Assembly (NCBI GenBank): GCA_905479685.1
Contig: CAJQNJ010000038.1
Span: 1-36,482, forward strand
From: an uncultured Acidimicrobiales bacterium
GTDB lineage: Bacteria > Actinomycetota > Acidimicrobiia > Acidimicrobiales > SHLQ01
Length of the DNA stretch: 36,482 nt
Direction of reading: 5' to 3'
A program made the translations under genes and the position numbers. The notes under the pieces were generated by a model. The model was not told the DNA's origin. It saw only the letters and a program-made list of their open reading frames with translations, and ran no database searches. Positions 1 to 8,936 of this stretch are shown here, piece after piece; position 1 is the first letter of the stretch, and every line of letters starts with the position of its first letter.

Positions 1-1020
1 ATCCAAAAGGATGTCAAGGCTCGGGTTCTCAGCCTGCCTGGTGTCGAGAAGGTCAAGATCAACTGGGATGAGCTGAACCAGGAAGAGAAGGCCGAGGTCA
101 TGAAGGTGGCCCGCTTCAACGTCAGCCAAAACGCTCCCGACACCGCCGTTCCGTCGACCACCCGTTGTGTTCTCGTCGCCAGCGGAAAAGGCGGCGTCGG
201 CAAGTCGTCGGTCACGGCGAACCTCGCATCGGCGCTCGCGATCCAGGGCTTTCGAGTCGGCGTTCTCGATGCCGATATCTGGGGATATTCCATTCCGCGT
301 CTGCTCGGTGTGGAAGGTCGCCTCGAAGGTTCGGTCGATTCCGGAAAGATCACGCCACAGATCATCTCGATGGGCGCTGGCGAACTCGAGGTGGTATCGA
401 TGGGATTCCTCGTCGACTCCGAAGACACGGCGCTCATGTGGCGCGGACTCATGCTGAATCGAGCGGTGCAACACTTTCTCCAAGATGTCGAATGGGGCGC
501 CCTCGACTACCTACTGATCGACATGCCTCCTGGCACCGGCGACGTGCAGATGGGTTTGGCCAAGATGCTCCCCCATGCCGAAATGCTCGTCGTGACCACA
601 CCTTCAAGGCTGGCGCAAACCGTTGCCGTTCGTGTCGCCAATATGGGGCGAAACAACTACCTCCGGGTTGCCGGCGTGATCGAAAACATGAGCGCATTCG
701 TCGACGAGGACGGCAAGACACACGAGGTGTTCGGTGTCGGTGGGGGCCAAGAACTGAGCGACCAGATCGACACACCGTTGGTCGCACAGATCCCACTTGA
801 TCGCTCTGTGGTCGACGGCGGCGATACCGGGCTGCCCGCCGTTCTAGGCGGCGGCGCTGCTGCTGACGCGCTCCGACGACTCGCTCATCTCGTCGCCACC
901 GAGTTGATTCCGCCGATCGACATGGCTGGGTGTTCCACGCGCATCATCGATCAGGCCCTGGCCAATCTGGAAGCGATGGATGCCGCAGAGGCAGCAGCCG
1001 GGGCAGACGCAACAACCTGA
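1..1020 (+). CDS. mrp: Mrp/ApbC-family Fe-S cluster carrier ATPase, 5'-truncated by window edge
   Basis: The reading frame is open from base 1, so the true start lies upstream; 339 residues are visible. The first ~33 residues (IQKDVKARVLSLPGVEKVKI...) look like the end of a MIP18/DUF59 domain, which commonly precedes the ATPase in bacterial Mrp. The deviant Walker A motif is GKGGVGKS, followed by DADIWGYS and DMPPGTGD, all typical of Mrp/NBP35. The family binds and transfers Fe-S clusters in the cytoplasm. The CxxC usually found after ENMS is absent here (ENMSAFVDEDGKTHEVFG); as I recall, other actinobacterial Mrp proteins also lack it. An ATG at 100 exists but would discard the conserved N-terminal domain, so it is not the start. 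The C-terminus is Ala-rich. It is convergent with the downstream fxsA gene. Confidence 0.9.
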   Translation: MQKDVKARVLSLPGVEKVKINWDELNQEEKAEVMKVARFNVSQNAPDTAVPSTTRCVLVASGKGGVGKSSVTANLASALAIQGFRVGVLDADIWGYSIPRLLGVEGRLEGSVDSGKITPQIISMGAGELEVVSMGFLVDSEDTALMWRGLMLNRAVQHFLQDVEWGALDYLLIDMPPGTGDVQMGLAKMLPHAEMLVVTTPSRLAQTVAVRVANMGRNNYLRVAGVIENMSAFVDEDGKTHEVFGVGGGQELSDQIDTPLVAQIPLDRSVVDGGDTGLPAVLGGGAAADALRRLAHLVATELIPPIDMAGCSTRIIDQALANLEAMDAAEAAAGADATT

Positions 1021-1054
1021 GCAGGTGACGCAAACGAGCCCTCGCCTCAACGCT

Positions 1055-1582
1055 TCACGTATTGGGCAACTCTGGAGGCTCGGGGGTGATGTCGGTGAGA
1101 TCCGCGTCAGCTGGCTTTGGTGCGCTGTCGGCCTCGAATACGTCGCGGCCATATCCAGGTGTCGGGCGTCCGAATCCTCCGACGCGAGGCCCTCCGAATC
1201 CTTGAGTGCGCACCTCGATACGCGACGTGAAGAAGGAGATCATCGGCGGTCGAAGCAACGCGCGAATCGGCGGGATCAGCAACGCCAGTCCAACGAAGTC
1301 CGTGATGAACCCCGGCGTCAGCATCAGTGCAGCCGCAAAGAAGATCATGGCCCCATCGGCCAACTCGTTGGTCGGAAGTTTCCCGTTGCTTGCCGCGCCT
1401 TGCACCCTGCGAATGACGCTGAGTCCCTCGCGTTTGACGAGCCATGCGCCCGCGAGACTGACGCCGATCACCAACACGATCGTCGTGAACCAGCCGAGCT
1501 CGCTGGCCACCTGCGTGATCATGAAGATTTCGACCACGGGAACAACGATGAAAGCAAAGAAGAGGTACCCAATCACATCCAT
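1055..1582 (-). CDS. fxsA: FxsA-family cytoplasmic membrane protein
   Basis: This is a membrane protein of about 175 residues. The N-terminus (MDVIGYLFFAFIVVPVVEIF) is the hydrophobic FxsA opening with the conserved Glu after the first membrane segment. It is followed by further segments around TTIVLVIGVSLAGAWLV and AALMLTPGFITDFVGLALL, the latter with the LTPGFxTDxxG signature of the family. The C-terminal tail is cytoplasmic, rich in Gly, Pro and Arg, then acidic. E. coli FxsA modulates phage T7 exclusion by F plasmid; its general role is unknown. The open frame extends upstream to 1783, but that extension lacks membrane character and runs into selA. A TACGAT box abuts the ATG at 1582 and sits 6 nt before GTG 1576, so a leaderless start at GTG 1576 is also possible. 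Confidence 0.85.
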   Translation of the reverse strand: MDVIGYLFFAFIVVPVVEIFMITQVASELGWFTTIVLVIGVSLAGAWLVKREGLSVIRRVQGAASNGKLPTNELADGAMIFFAAALMLTPGFITDFVGLALLIPPIRALLRPPMISFFTSRIEVRTQGFGGPRVGGFGRPTPGYGRDVFEADSAPKPADADLTDITPEPPELPNT

Positions 1583-1679
1583 ATCGTACGACGCGGCGGC
1601 TACGGATATTCCCTCAGCCGTCCATGGATCGCGGAAGAGCTGCGCTCGAATGCGTCCCGGAGTTCTCCCCAGGGTGTGA

Positions 1680-2993
1680 TTGTCGAGGGAGAACTGGCAG
1701 GCTTTAAGGGTGAAGGACTCGGCTGCAGATCGTCCGACGCGACCGCCGTCGGTCGACTCGCTCGCACGTTCGATCAGCGACACCGGGCTTCCTCACCCGA
1801 TGCTCGTCGATGCCGCCCGAGCCGCCATCGCTGAAGGAGCGCCAGAACGCGCACGGGCACATGCGGATCGAATGCGGCAAATGTTGTTGCAGCGGGTCAT
1901 CAACGGCACCGGAACGCTGCTTCACACGAATCTGGGGAGAGCCCCGAACGGCGTGCATCAAGATGCTGGGTTCCGTAACCTCGAACTCGATCTCGGAACC
2001 GGCGAACGAGGTTCGCGCCAGGCGCACGCCCCCAAACTTTTCGCCCAGCTCTGCGGAGCCGAGTCGGCAATCGTCGTGAACAACTGCGCGTCGGCGGTGA
2101 TGTTGATCCTCGCCGCCCTGGCAGATGATCGAGGCGTCGCGGTCTCGCGAGGAGAACTCGTCGAGATCGGCGGAGGCTTCCGAGTCCCAGACGTAATGGA
2201 ACAAAGCGGCGCGACGCTCGTCGAGGTCGGTACGACAAATCGAACGCGAGCCGCCGACTACCAGCGTCGGATCGACGACCCGGCGACCGACATCGCCCTG
2301 ATCATGCAGATTCATCAGTCGAACTACAAGATCACCGGATTCACCGAGATGCCCTCGACAGCGTCGTTGGCGACGCTCGGTGTGCCTCTCGTTGCCGACA
2401 TCGGCTCTGGGCTGCTCGACGCTGCATGCCCCTGGCTCTCCGACGGTCCGCCACCATGGCTCGCCGAAGAACCCGCGGCAAAACAGACGCTCTCCGAAGG
2501 GGCAGGACTCGTCGCATTCTCTGGCGACAAGCTGCTCGGAGGTCCCCAAGCAGGCATCATTGCGGGTGACGCGGAACTCGTCGATGCATGTGCGAGACAT
2601 CCGCTCGCCCGTGCCCTGAGACCAGGTGGCCTGGTTCTTGGAGCCCTCCAAGAGCTGGCACTCGCATATCTTCGACGCGACGGCGACGCCATCCCATTTT
2701 GGCGGATGGCCACGACGCCCATCGAATCACTCGTAGCCCGTGCCGAGTCGATCGTCGAAGCAACTGGCATCGGTGCGGTCGCTGACACGATGGCGGTTCC
2801 CGGTGGTGGCACACTGCCGACGGTCGAGATCCCTTCCATCGGAATCACCGTGGCGGGCGATCACCGCGCAACACTGCGCTCACGTCCCGTTGCGATCATG
2901 GCTCGCATCGAAGAGGACACCACGGTCATCGATCTTCGAACCATCGATCCCGAAGATGACGTCCTCCTGACCGCGGCTTTGCGAGACATATGA
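1680..2993 (+). CDS. selA: L-seryl-tRNA(Sec) selenium transferase
   Basis: A PLP enzyme that converts seryl-tRNA(Sec) to selenocysteyl-tRNA(Sec) using selenophosphate. Family features are RPPSVDSLAR near the N-terminus, INGTGTLLHTNLGRAP, the motif GTTNRTR, and the PLP-binding lysine in FSGDKLLGGPQAG. The 437-residue length is slightly below the usual ~460. The start is uncertain: TTG 1680 has an AGGG 5 nt upstream, while GTG 1710 would give a 427-residue protein beginning closer to the conserved part. The stop codon overlaps the selB start (ATGA at 2990-2993), so the two genes are translationally coupled. It is divergent from fxsA with about 100 nt between them. Confidence 0.93.
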   Translation: MSRENWQALRVKDSAADRPTRPPSVDSLARSISDTGLPHPMLVDAARAAIAEGAPERARAHADRMRQMLLQRVINGTGTLLHTNLGRAPNGVHQDAGFRNLELDLGTGERGSRQAHAPKLFAQLCGAESAIVVNNCASAVMLILAALADDRGVAVSRGELVEIGGGFRVPDVMEQSGATLVEVGTTNRTRAADYQRRIDDPATDIALIMQIHQSNYKITGFTEMPSTASLATLGVPLVADIGSGLLDAACPWLSDGPPPWLAEEPAAKQTLSEGAGLVAFSGDKLLGGPQAGIIAGDAELVDACARHPLARALRPGGLVLGALQELALAYLRRDGDAIPFWRMATTPIESLVARAESIVEATGIGAVADTMAVPGGGTLPTVEIPSIGITVAGDHRATLRSRPVAIMARIEEDTTVIDLRTIDPEDDVLLTAALRDI

Positions 2994-4708
2994 GCCACGT
3001 CGTATCAACAGCTGGCCACGTCGATCACGGAAAGTCCACCCTGGTTCGCGTCCTCACTGGCACCGACCCGGATCGTTTCGCCGAGGAAAAGGAACGAGGT
3101 CTCACGATCGACCTGGGTTTCGCGTCGACGAAGCTCCCGAGTGGCAAGGTTCTGTCGCTGGTCGACGTGCCGGGGCACGTCCGGTTCTTGAAGAACATGC
3201 TCGCTGGGGTCGGCGCGGTTGACGCGTGCCTGTTCGTCGTCGATGCAAACGAGGGATGGAAGCCACAAACAGAGGAGCACCTTCGGATTCTCGATCTGCT
3301 CGGCGTGCGGCATGGGATCGTTGCGCTCACAAAGATCGGCCTCGCCGATGATGACCTCGTTGAACTTGCGATGCTCGATGTCGAAGAGCGGGTCGTTGGA
3401 ACGTTTCTCGAAGCAGCACCGGTCATCCCCGTGGACTCGATCGACGGAACCGGGCTCGACGAACTCCGTGCTGCTCTCGATGATCTGCTCGCCACAACTC
3501 CCGATGCAATCGATCGTGGAACTCCCCGCCTGTGGGTCGACCGCGCGTTCTCCGCGAAAGGCTCGGGCACCGTGGTCACCGGAACGCTGACCGGGGGACG
3601 AATTCGGGTTGATGATGAGCTCGACCTTCTTCCCCATGGCAGATCCGTCCGGGTCCGAGCACTTCAGAGCCTCCACGCGCAGCGGACCAAAGTGGGTCCG
3701 GGAAACCGAACAGCAGTCAACCTCAGCGGCATCGGACACGACGAGGTTCGCCGTGGAGACGTCCTCGTCCGGTCGGGCGAGTGGCACGAGACGACCGTGT
3801 TCGACGGGGCGTTGACCGTCCTCGACTCATTGGACCACGACGTGTCACGTCGGGGCGCACACCTCCTGTACATGGGGGCGGGCGAGCACGCAGTTCGCAT
3901 TCGTATTCTGGGACCGGCAATTGCGCCGGGCAACACAGGCAACATCCGTGTCTACTTACCTGCGGCCCTTCCCCTTCTTCCCGGGGACCGGTTCGTCTTG
4001 CGCGAGTCGGGACGTTCGGAAACGATCGGTGGTGGAGAGGTTCTCGACGTCGATCCACGGAGCAAGGCAGCCGATGCAAGCCCTGATCGGTCTGTCGATC
4101 GCGTCATCGCGGAACGGGGTTGGGTCACTGCGGACGAACTGCTTTTGCTCACGGGAGAACATCGCGATCCAGACGTCGGGGTCTGGGTAGTCGATCCGAG
4201 CGAACTCCATCTGGCCATCGAGTCGGTTCGTTCCAGGGTGGACGACGCAGGCGCTCTTGGGCTCGACACCGCAACGCTGCGTGACCAAGAACGAGCCACG
4301 CTCGCCCTGCTGACAGACATCGTGGTTGCTGGCGGACGAGCTACCCGAGCGTCTGCAGCAGATCCGCTCCTCGAGCATCCGTACGTCGCTGCGCTGCGCT
4401 CTGCGGGTTTTGCACCGCCCGACCCCGACGGTGTCGATCGCGAGGAGCTACGCGAACTCGTACGACGAGGCGAAGTCATCGTGGAAGATGGGGTGTATTT
4501 TGCGCCGGCCGTCATCGATGACGCAGCACTACTCCTGGCCGAGATGTTGGCCGAGAAGCCAGAAGGAGTAACCGTGTCCGAGGTGCGGCAGCGAATGGGA
4601 AACACCCGCAAACATGCCATGCCACTCATTGCACGACTCGACGCGGGCGGCATGACGCGCAGGCGCGACAATCTACGAATTGCCGGTCCTCGACTACCCT
4701 CTCGTTAG
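2990..4708 (+). CDS. selB: Selenocysteine-specific elongation factor SelB
   Basis: A dedicated EF-Tu-like GTPase that delivers Sec-tRNA(Sec) to UGA codons followed by a SECIS hairpin. Visible motifs are the P-loop GHVDHGKST (residues ~9-17), RGLTIDLGF (switch I) and DVPGH (G3). Domains II and III follow, then C-terminal winged-helix repeats ending in a typical stretch ([19 protein letters not shown]). At 572 residues it is a little shorter than common SelB. The G4 motif reads TKIG rather than T/NKxD, so the Asp that reads the guanine base appears to be Gly. It starts inside the selA stop. Its 3' end overlaps the convergent WhiB-family gene by 4 nt. No selD, selC or recognisable selenoprotein gene lies in the window. 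Confidence 0.95.
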   Translation: MSHVVSTAGHVDHGKSTLVRVLTGTDPDRFAEEKERGLTIDLGFASTKLPSGKVLSLVDVPGHVRFLKNMLAGVGAVDACLFVVDANEGWKPQTEEHLRILDLLGVRHGIVALTKIGLADDDLVELAMLDVEERVVGTFLEAAPVIPVDSIDGTGLDELRAALDDLLATTPDAIDRGTPRLWVDRAFSAKGSGTVVTGTLTGGRIRVDDELDLLPHGRSVRVRALQSLHAQRTKVGPGNRTAVNLSGIGHDEVRRGDVLVRSGEWHETTVFDGALTVLDSLDHDVSRRGAHLLYMGAGEHAVRIRILGPAIAPGNTGNIRVYLPAALPLLPGDRFVLRESGRSETIGGGEVLDVDPRSKAADASPDRSVDRVIAERGWVTADELLLLTGEHRDPDVGVWVVDPSELHLAIESVRSRVDDAGALGLDTATLRDQERATLALLTDIVVAGGRATRASAADPLLEHPYVAALRSAGFAPPDPDGVDREELRELVRRGEVIVEDGVYFAPAVIDDAALLLAEMLAEKPEGVTVSEVRQRMGNTRKHAMPLIARLDAGGMTRRRDNLRIAGPRLPSR

Positions 4709-4971
4709 GCGAGGAGCGCTCGTCGCTCTTGCTCGCTCAAGCCGCCCCACACACCGTGGGGCTCGCGAATCGCGATCGCATACGACCGACATTGCTGAAG
4801 CACTGGACAGGAGAGACAGATCTCTTTTGCGCGTGCTTCGCGCGCCAACTTCTCCCGCTTGCGTTCGGTCGTGGGTGGCGGGAAAAAGACTGCGCCGAGT
4901 GGTCCTCGACATGCTGCGCGTTCCTGCCAGAGCAACTCATTCGTCTGTACTGCGTTTTGTTGTGCCGCCAA
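4705..4971 (-). CDS. WhiB-family Fe-S transcriptional regulator
   Basis: A small (88-residue) actinobacterial regulator that binds a [4Fe-4S] cluster and partners with the primary sigma factor. Four cysteines have the family arrangement: C21, then CLSC (52-55) and C61. They are followed by the turn GVWGG and a basic C-terminus ([10 protein letters not shown]). I chose TTG 4971 as start because a strong Shine-Dalgarno (GAGGAGG) lies 7 nt upstream; the ORF can be extended to an ATG at 5019, but that extension is not WhiB-like. A putative promoter lies at 4992-5021. It shares the neighbourhood with the ArsA/Get3-like ATPase gene, as whiB4 does with Rv3679-Rv3680 in Mycobacterium tuberculosis (from memory). 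Confidence 0.93.
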   Translation of the reverse strand: MAAQQNAVQTNELLWQERAACRGPLGAVFFPPPTTERKREKLAREARAKEICLSCPVLQQCRSYAIAIREPHGVWGGLSEQERRALLA

Positions 4972-4991
4972 CGTGTCGCCTCCTCGAGCCG

Positions 4992-5021
4992 AACCTAGGC
5001 GCGCTGTGACGCAGAACACAA
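4992..5021 (-). promoter_or_regulatory. Putative promoter of the WhiB-family gene
   Basis: On the minus strand, TTGTGT (5021-5016) and TAGGTT (4997-4992) are separated by 18 nt. A transcript starting about 7 nt after the -10 box would carry a short leader containing the GAGGAGG ribosome binding site of TTG 4971. Read by eye only. Confidence 0.4.
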
Positions 5022-5067
5022 GGGGGGCGAAAATCGTTCAATCGCGATTCATCGAGCAGCCAACGTC

Positions 5068-6510
5068 TCAGCTGTCTGTGGCGGCCTCGGCAACACCAGA
5101 AGTTCGACCTCTTCGTTCGCGATAATCGACGGCGCCACCCTCCTCAGGAGTCACCTCGAGTAGCAAGCCGTCCACCTCGATGACGCGAGCCCGTTCGCCC
5201 ACGGCAATCGGTGTGGCCCGGTTCGTTCGAGCTCGCCAGAGCGCCTCTCGGAAGACGACGACGCCATCAGGATCAACCGCCTCGACGACGTCGCCAACTT
5301 CGCCGATCATCCATTCGCGACCGATCGTGGGAGTCGAGAAGCGCGTGCGCACCATGGCGGGCATTCCACCGAGCATCGCCAGCAGAACGCCGACGATCCC
5401 GACCGAGAGTGGCAGCCATCCAATGCTGTACTCCCCGAGCAGGAAGATGGATCCAATCACCAAGAAGACCGACCCCACCGTGCTCCAGAACGCCTGGATA
5501 CCAGACTGCACATCGATGGCAAATCCAATGAATGCGATGACCAAGAGTGCCACGGCCCACCAACGGGCATCAAGAACGGCAAGTCCATACGATCCAGCGA
5601 GCAGACTTCCCGCGCCGATCACACCGGCGACACCCACCCCTGCTGTGAACAGTTCGAACACCAAAAGACCGAGACCGATCACGAAGAGCAAATACGCGAC
5701 CGCAGGCGAGGAGAACGTGTGGAACTGCTGGTCGATGAGCGGGAGGGTCACGAATCGGGTGTCCGTCGCTGGCACTCGAATCGGTTCGTCCTCGACAAGG
5801 GGCCCGTTGGGGATTGTCTCGCCGGGCTGGTAGACGGTGAACTCGAATTCGGGAAGCTCGAGCAGGTGGATGAGCAACGTTGGAGCGTCTTGGATCGGCA
5901 GATCCCCATCATTCGACGCGAGCTGCAAAAGCTCGTCATACCCGACTATTTCACCCGAGAACCCACCCCTGAGCGGTTCGACCAAGGGACCCGACGCAGC
6001 GGCCCCCTCGAGCACTGATTCCCCGAAGTCACCGATCTGCGACCCCGGCGACATGCCGATCCGACTCGACGCGATCGCTAGCTGACCCGCTCCACCGAGC
6101 GCTCGGCCCTTGCCAGCAGGTCCGATCCAGACGGACACAGGAATCTCGAAGTTGGCGATTCTCGTGGCCAGCGCAGTGAGGGATTCGTCATCGATCGCTG
6201 CACCCTCACTCTCCATCTGGAGCACCACGGCACGGGCACCGAGATCGAGGGACCCATCGAGACTCCGGTCGATGAAGTTCACGAGAACCGGGTCGAGGAG
6301 ACCGTTGACCTCGATCACGTCGACGAAACCGTTCGGGCCAACTCCTTGGAGACTCGGTCCGTCAGAGTCCTGTGCTATTGCAGGAGCGGAGTCCTGTGCA
6401 TTCGCCGGAACAGCCGACACAATGAAGGCACTCAACACCAGTACGAGCGCACCGAGCGCACGCAGGGTCTTGGTCGGAAGGTACCGTGGAAAGCGAGTTT
6501 CAATACCCAT
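5068..6510 (-). CDS. NfeD-family membrane protein (ClpP-class protease fold, probably inactive)
   Basis: 480 residues with a signal peptide (residues ~18-40, ending VPANA/Q). A ClpP/SppA-like extracytoplasmic domain follows, with three to four membrane segments (~270-370) and a C-terminal NfeD OB-fold domain (from ~IGREWMIGEVGDVVEAV). Long NfeD proteins act with SPFH/flotillin proteins in membrane organisation. In proteolytically active members the nucleophile is the Ser of a G-ARAASAG-like motif. Here the equivalent stretch is GRALGGAGQL, with Gly in place of Ser, so proteolysis is doubtful. No SPFH gene is adjacent. ATG 6510 is supported by GAGGAG about 7 nt upstream. This start lies inside the coding region of the divergent ATPase gene (25-bp head-to-head overlap). 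Confidence 0.88.
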   Translation of the reverse strand: MGIETRFPRYLPTKTLRALGALVLVLSAFIVSAVPANAQDSAPAIAQDSDGPSLQGVGPNGFVDVIEVNGLLDPVLVNFIDRSLDGSLDLGARAVVLQMESEGAAIDDESLTALATRIANFEIPVSVWIGPAGKGRALGGAGQLAIASSRIGMSPGSQIGDFGESVLEGAAASGPLVEPLRGGFSGEIVGYDELLQLASNDGDLPIQDAPTLLIHLLELPEFEFTVYQPGETIPNGPLVEDEPIRVPATDTRFVTLPLIDQQFHTFSSPAVAYLLFVIGLGLLVFELFTAGVGVAGVIGAGSLLAGSYGLAVLDARWWAVALLVIAFIGFAIDVQSGIQAFWSTVGSVFLVIGSIFLLGEYSIGWLPLSVGIVGVLLAMLGGMPAMVRTRFSTPTIGREWMIGEVGDVVEAVDPDGVVVFREALWRARTNRATPIAVGERARVIEVDGLLLEVTPEEGGAVDYRERRGRTSGVAEAATDS

Positions 6511-8438
6511 TTCCGCTCCTCATCATTGCGGGGAAGGGTGGCGTCGGTAAGACGGTACTGACTGCGGCGCTCGGAACCGAGTCTGCGGCACATGGTCGTT
6601 CGACACTCGTGGTCGAGCTGGGAGGTCAACGGCAACTCTTGCCGATGCTCACCGATGATCTCGACGGGCTTCCGACTCCCGATTCCAATGGGGTCGTGAT
6701 GGTCGGTGACCATCTCGGCTGGGAAACCTTGTCCCCTGATCGGCTCCTCGCTGGATGGCTGTCCGGTCGGAGTATGGGCCTCATCGCCGATCGGCTGGAG
6801 AACTCCGGTGCTCTCTCCGTCATTGCCTCCTCGGTTCCGGGAATCAAGGACGTTCTTCTCCTTGGTCACCTCCGCTCGATCGTCGAGTCGAAACGGTGGG
6901 ACCGAATCATCGTGGATGGCCCAGCGTCGGGGCGCGCCCGCGAACTTCTTCGAGCTCCCCGGCAAGTTGCCGAGGCGGCAACCGAGGGGCCCATCTACGA
7001 TCAGGCGACGCGGGCACACACCTTGCTGACCGACACCGAGTCAACGGCGGTCCTGCTTGTGACGATCGCCGAAGAGACCCCGGTCAACGAAACGATCGAG
7101 ACAGCATTCGACATCGAGGACGACCCCGGTATCCGACTCGCCGGTGTGGTCGTCAACCGAGTCTTTCCTCTGTTCGAGCCACCATCGGGTTTCGAACACC
7201 ATCCGTTCGGCCCGACGTTGCGGAACCGTCACCGATCGAACGTCGCGCAGATCGAACGACTCGAGGCCGAATTGCCGGTGCCACGAATCATCACCGCTGA
7301 AAACCCACATGGAGTTGTGACGCCTGGACATGTCCATGAAGTCCTCGGCGACGCAGCGCTGGTTCCGCCGGTCGAACCGGGACTTGTAGCCGACATGCCG
7401 ACCACCGACCACACCGCGCTGGAGGCGGCGCTCGAGCGAGATGTCGTGGTCACGGTGGGTACCGGTGGTGTGGGCAAGACAACCCTTGGTGCCGCAATCG
7501 CACTTCGCGCGGCCGAACAGGGGCGATCGGTAGCGCTGGTAACCATCGACCCTGCCAAACGACTCGCCGATGCTCTCGGCCTGGACATGCTTGACGACGA
7601 CCTTCACGATGTCGACATCGAGGGGACCGGACGACTCCAGGCGACAATGCTCGATCCTGGCCGGACATTCGAGCGAGTAGTCCGAACCTACGCGGACTCG
7701 CGCGAACACGCTGACCGGATTCTGGCCTCACCCCTCGCGACGCAACTCACGGACTCGCTCTCGGGCATGACCGAATACATGGCCGTCGAACGATTGTGGG
7801 AACTCCACAACGACCCTGAGATCGACCTCGTCGTGGTCGACACGCCACCATCGTCGGACGCACTTGCCTTTCTTGATGCACCAACCCTGCTCGCGAGACT
7901 GCTCGACAATCGCATCTACAGGCTGCTGGTGCACGGCAAACGCCGTTCGGTCATCAACCGCGCTCTGGGTGGACTCGTCGGCCAACTGGTTTCGACGGTG
8001 GGCGGAACCGTCGTACGCGAAGCCGTGGAATTCTTCAGGAGCTTCGAAGGAGTTGAAGAGGGCTTCCGCGAACGAGGCGACGCCATGCACGACATGTTGC
8101 GGAGCTCGCATACGAGCTTCATTGTGGTGGCGTCACCGACGGGCTCATCGCTCGGAAACGCTCGCGAATTCATCGGTCAGCTGCGCGAAGCCGGCGTGCG
8201 TCCGAGCCTCACACTTGCGAACCGCTGCACCCCAGAAGTCGCTGGGGCTGGACGAGCCAAGGCGGCTGTTCAGATCATCGAACACCTTCGGGCGAAACGA
8301 TCGGCTGAGCGATCGAATGTCGCTGCATACGCACGAGAGACATCGATGCCGATGGTACTCGTCGATGATCTTCCGGAACCAGTGACCACACTCGACGGAA
8401 TTCGCACGTTGTCACACGCTCTGGGGCCAGCGTCGTAG
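6486..8438 (+). CDS. Fused double ArsA/Get3-like ATPase (Rv3679-Rv3680 type)
   Basis: 650 residues with two ATPase halves. The N-terminal half has P-loop AGKGGVGKT (~residues 15-23), then SGALSVIASSVPGIKDVLLLG, IIVDGPASGRARELLRAP and VTIAEETPVNE, a pattern I associate with Rv3679-like proteins. The second half has GTGGVGKTTLG (~residue 325), TIDPAKRLADALGL (switch I), VVDTPPSSDALAFLDAP (switch II) and ANRCTPE. The Rv3679-Rv3680 pair of M. tuberculosis forms a Get3-like complex from two genes; here both halves are one polypeptide. GTG 6486 is the only start that keeps the first P-loop; GGAAGG lies about 4 nt upstream. No arsenite genes are nearby, so arsenite export is unlikely. Membrane-protein targeting or stress roles are inference from family knowledge. 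Confidence 0.9.
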   Translation: MESEFQYPFPLLIIAGKGGVGKTVLTAALGTESAAHGRSTLVVELGGQRQLLPMLTDDLDGLPTPDSNGVVMVGDHLGWETLSPDRLLAGWLSGRSMGLIADRLENSGALSVIASSVPGIKDVLLLGHLRSIVESKRWDRIIVDGPASGRARELLRAPRQVAEAATEGPIYDQATRAHTLLTDTESTAVLLVTIAEETPVNETIETAFDIEDDPGIRLAGVVVNRVFPLFEPPSGFEHHPFGPTLRNRHRSNVAQIERLEAELPVPRIITAENPHGVVTPGHVHEVLGDAALVPPVEPGLVADMPTTDHTALEAALERDVVVTVGTGGVGKTTLGAAIALRAAEQGRSVALVTIDPAKRLADALGLDMLDDDLHDVDIEGTGRLQATMLDPGRTFERVVRTYADSREHADRILASPLATQLTDSLSGMTEYMAVERLWELHNDPEIDLVVVDTPPSSDALAFLDAPTLLARLLDNRIYRLLVHGKRRSVINRALGGLVGQLVSTVGGTVVREAVEFFRSFEGVEEGFRERGDAMHDMLRSSHTSFIVVASPTGSSLGNAREFIGQLREAGVRPSLTLANRCTPEVAGAGRAKAAVQIIEHLRAKRSAERSNVAAYARETSMPMVLVDDLPEPVTTLDGIRTLSHALGPAS

Positions 8439-8462
8439 ACCAGGATTCGTCAGTCGATCAGG

Positions 8463-8810
8463 TCACGCTTCGCCGAGTGCCGTGAGCGCATCTCCGAGCG
8501 ACTCGGTCACAGGCACGATTCGATCGAACCCCGTTGTGTGGAGGAGACGATTCAGGCTGGCCGTGGTGCTGACGACGGCTACGTCGCCTTCGCCTTCACG
8601 GACGCGACGGATGCCACCGATCAACGCACCGAGCCCAGCCGAGTCCATGAAGGGGACTTCTGAGAGGTCGATGATGAGCCAACGAACTCCCTCGATTCCA
8701 GCGAGCGCCTCGCGAAATTCGCCAACCGTGTACGCGTCGACCTCGCCGGTGAGCCGGCAGAGGTGATAGCCCTCTCCCTCATCTGATGACTCGACGTTGA
8801 TCTCCAGCAC
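8463..8810 (-). CDS. STAS-domain anti-sigma factor antagonist
   Basis: A 115-residue single-domain STAS protein resembling SpoIIAA/RsbV. The core has LTGEVDAYTVGEFREAL, then LIIDLSEVPFMDSAGLGAL, where the Ser of MDSAG is the usual site phosphorylated by the cognate anti-sigma kinase, and a C-terminal TTGFDRIVPV. I chose GTG 8810, with GAGGTG about 4 nt upstream; the frame extends to 9020 but the added sequence is not STAS-like and overlaps the divergent gene. Unphosphorylated proteins of this kind bind an anti-sigma factor and free the sigma factor. No anti-sigma kinase or sigma gene lies in the window. It is divergent from a receiver-only response regulator. Confidence 0.9.
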   Translation of the reverse strand: MLEINVESSDEGEGYHLCRLTGEVDAYTVGEFREALAGIEGVRWLIIDLSEVPFMDSAGLGALIGGIRRVREGEGDVAVVSTTASLNRLLHTTGFDRIVPVTESLGDALTALGEA

Positions 8811-8922
8811 GTGGCACCTCGCTTGCACCGCTAGAACAGATCGGTCGATCTGCACTCGTTCCGACCGCGAATGCAACAGACTATCGCCACTGAGCGAACA
8901 CAGCACTTGGAACTTGGGTTGA

Positions 8923-8928
8923 TACGAT
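8923..8928 (+). promoter_or_regulatory. -10-like box TACGAT, 8 nt before the receiver gene start
   Basis: TACGAT followed by 8 nt and then ATG 8937, with no Shine-Dalgarno in between. This spacing would put the transcription start at or one base from the start codon (leaderless mRNA). Confidence 0.4.
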
Positions 8929-8936
8929 CTGCCACG

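Noticed and set aside
1704-2651. 315-codon minus-strand ORF opposite selA
   Set aside because: No domain features; the plus strand encodes an intact SelA.
4709-5067. Possible tRNA-Sec (selC) or SECIS element near selAB
   Set aside because: I found no cloverleaf with a long variable arm; the stretch is occupied by the WhiB gene and its promoter.
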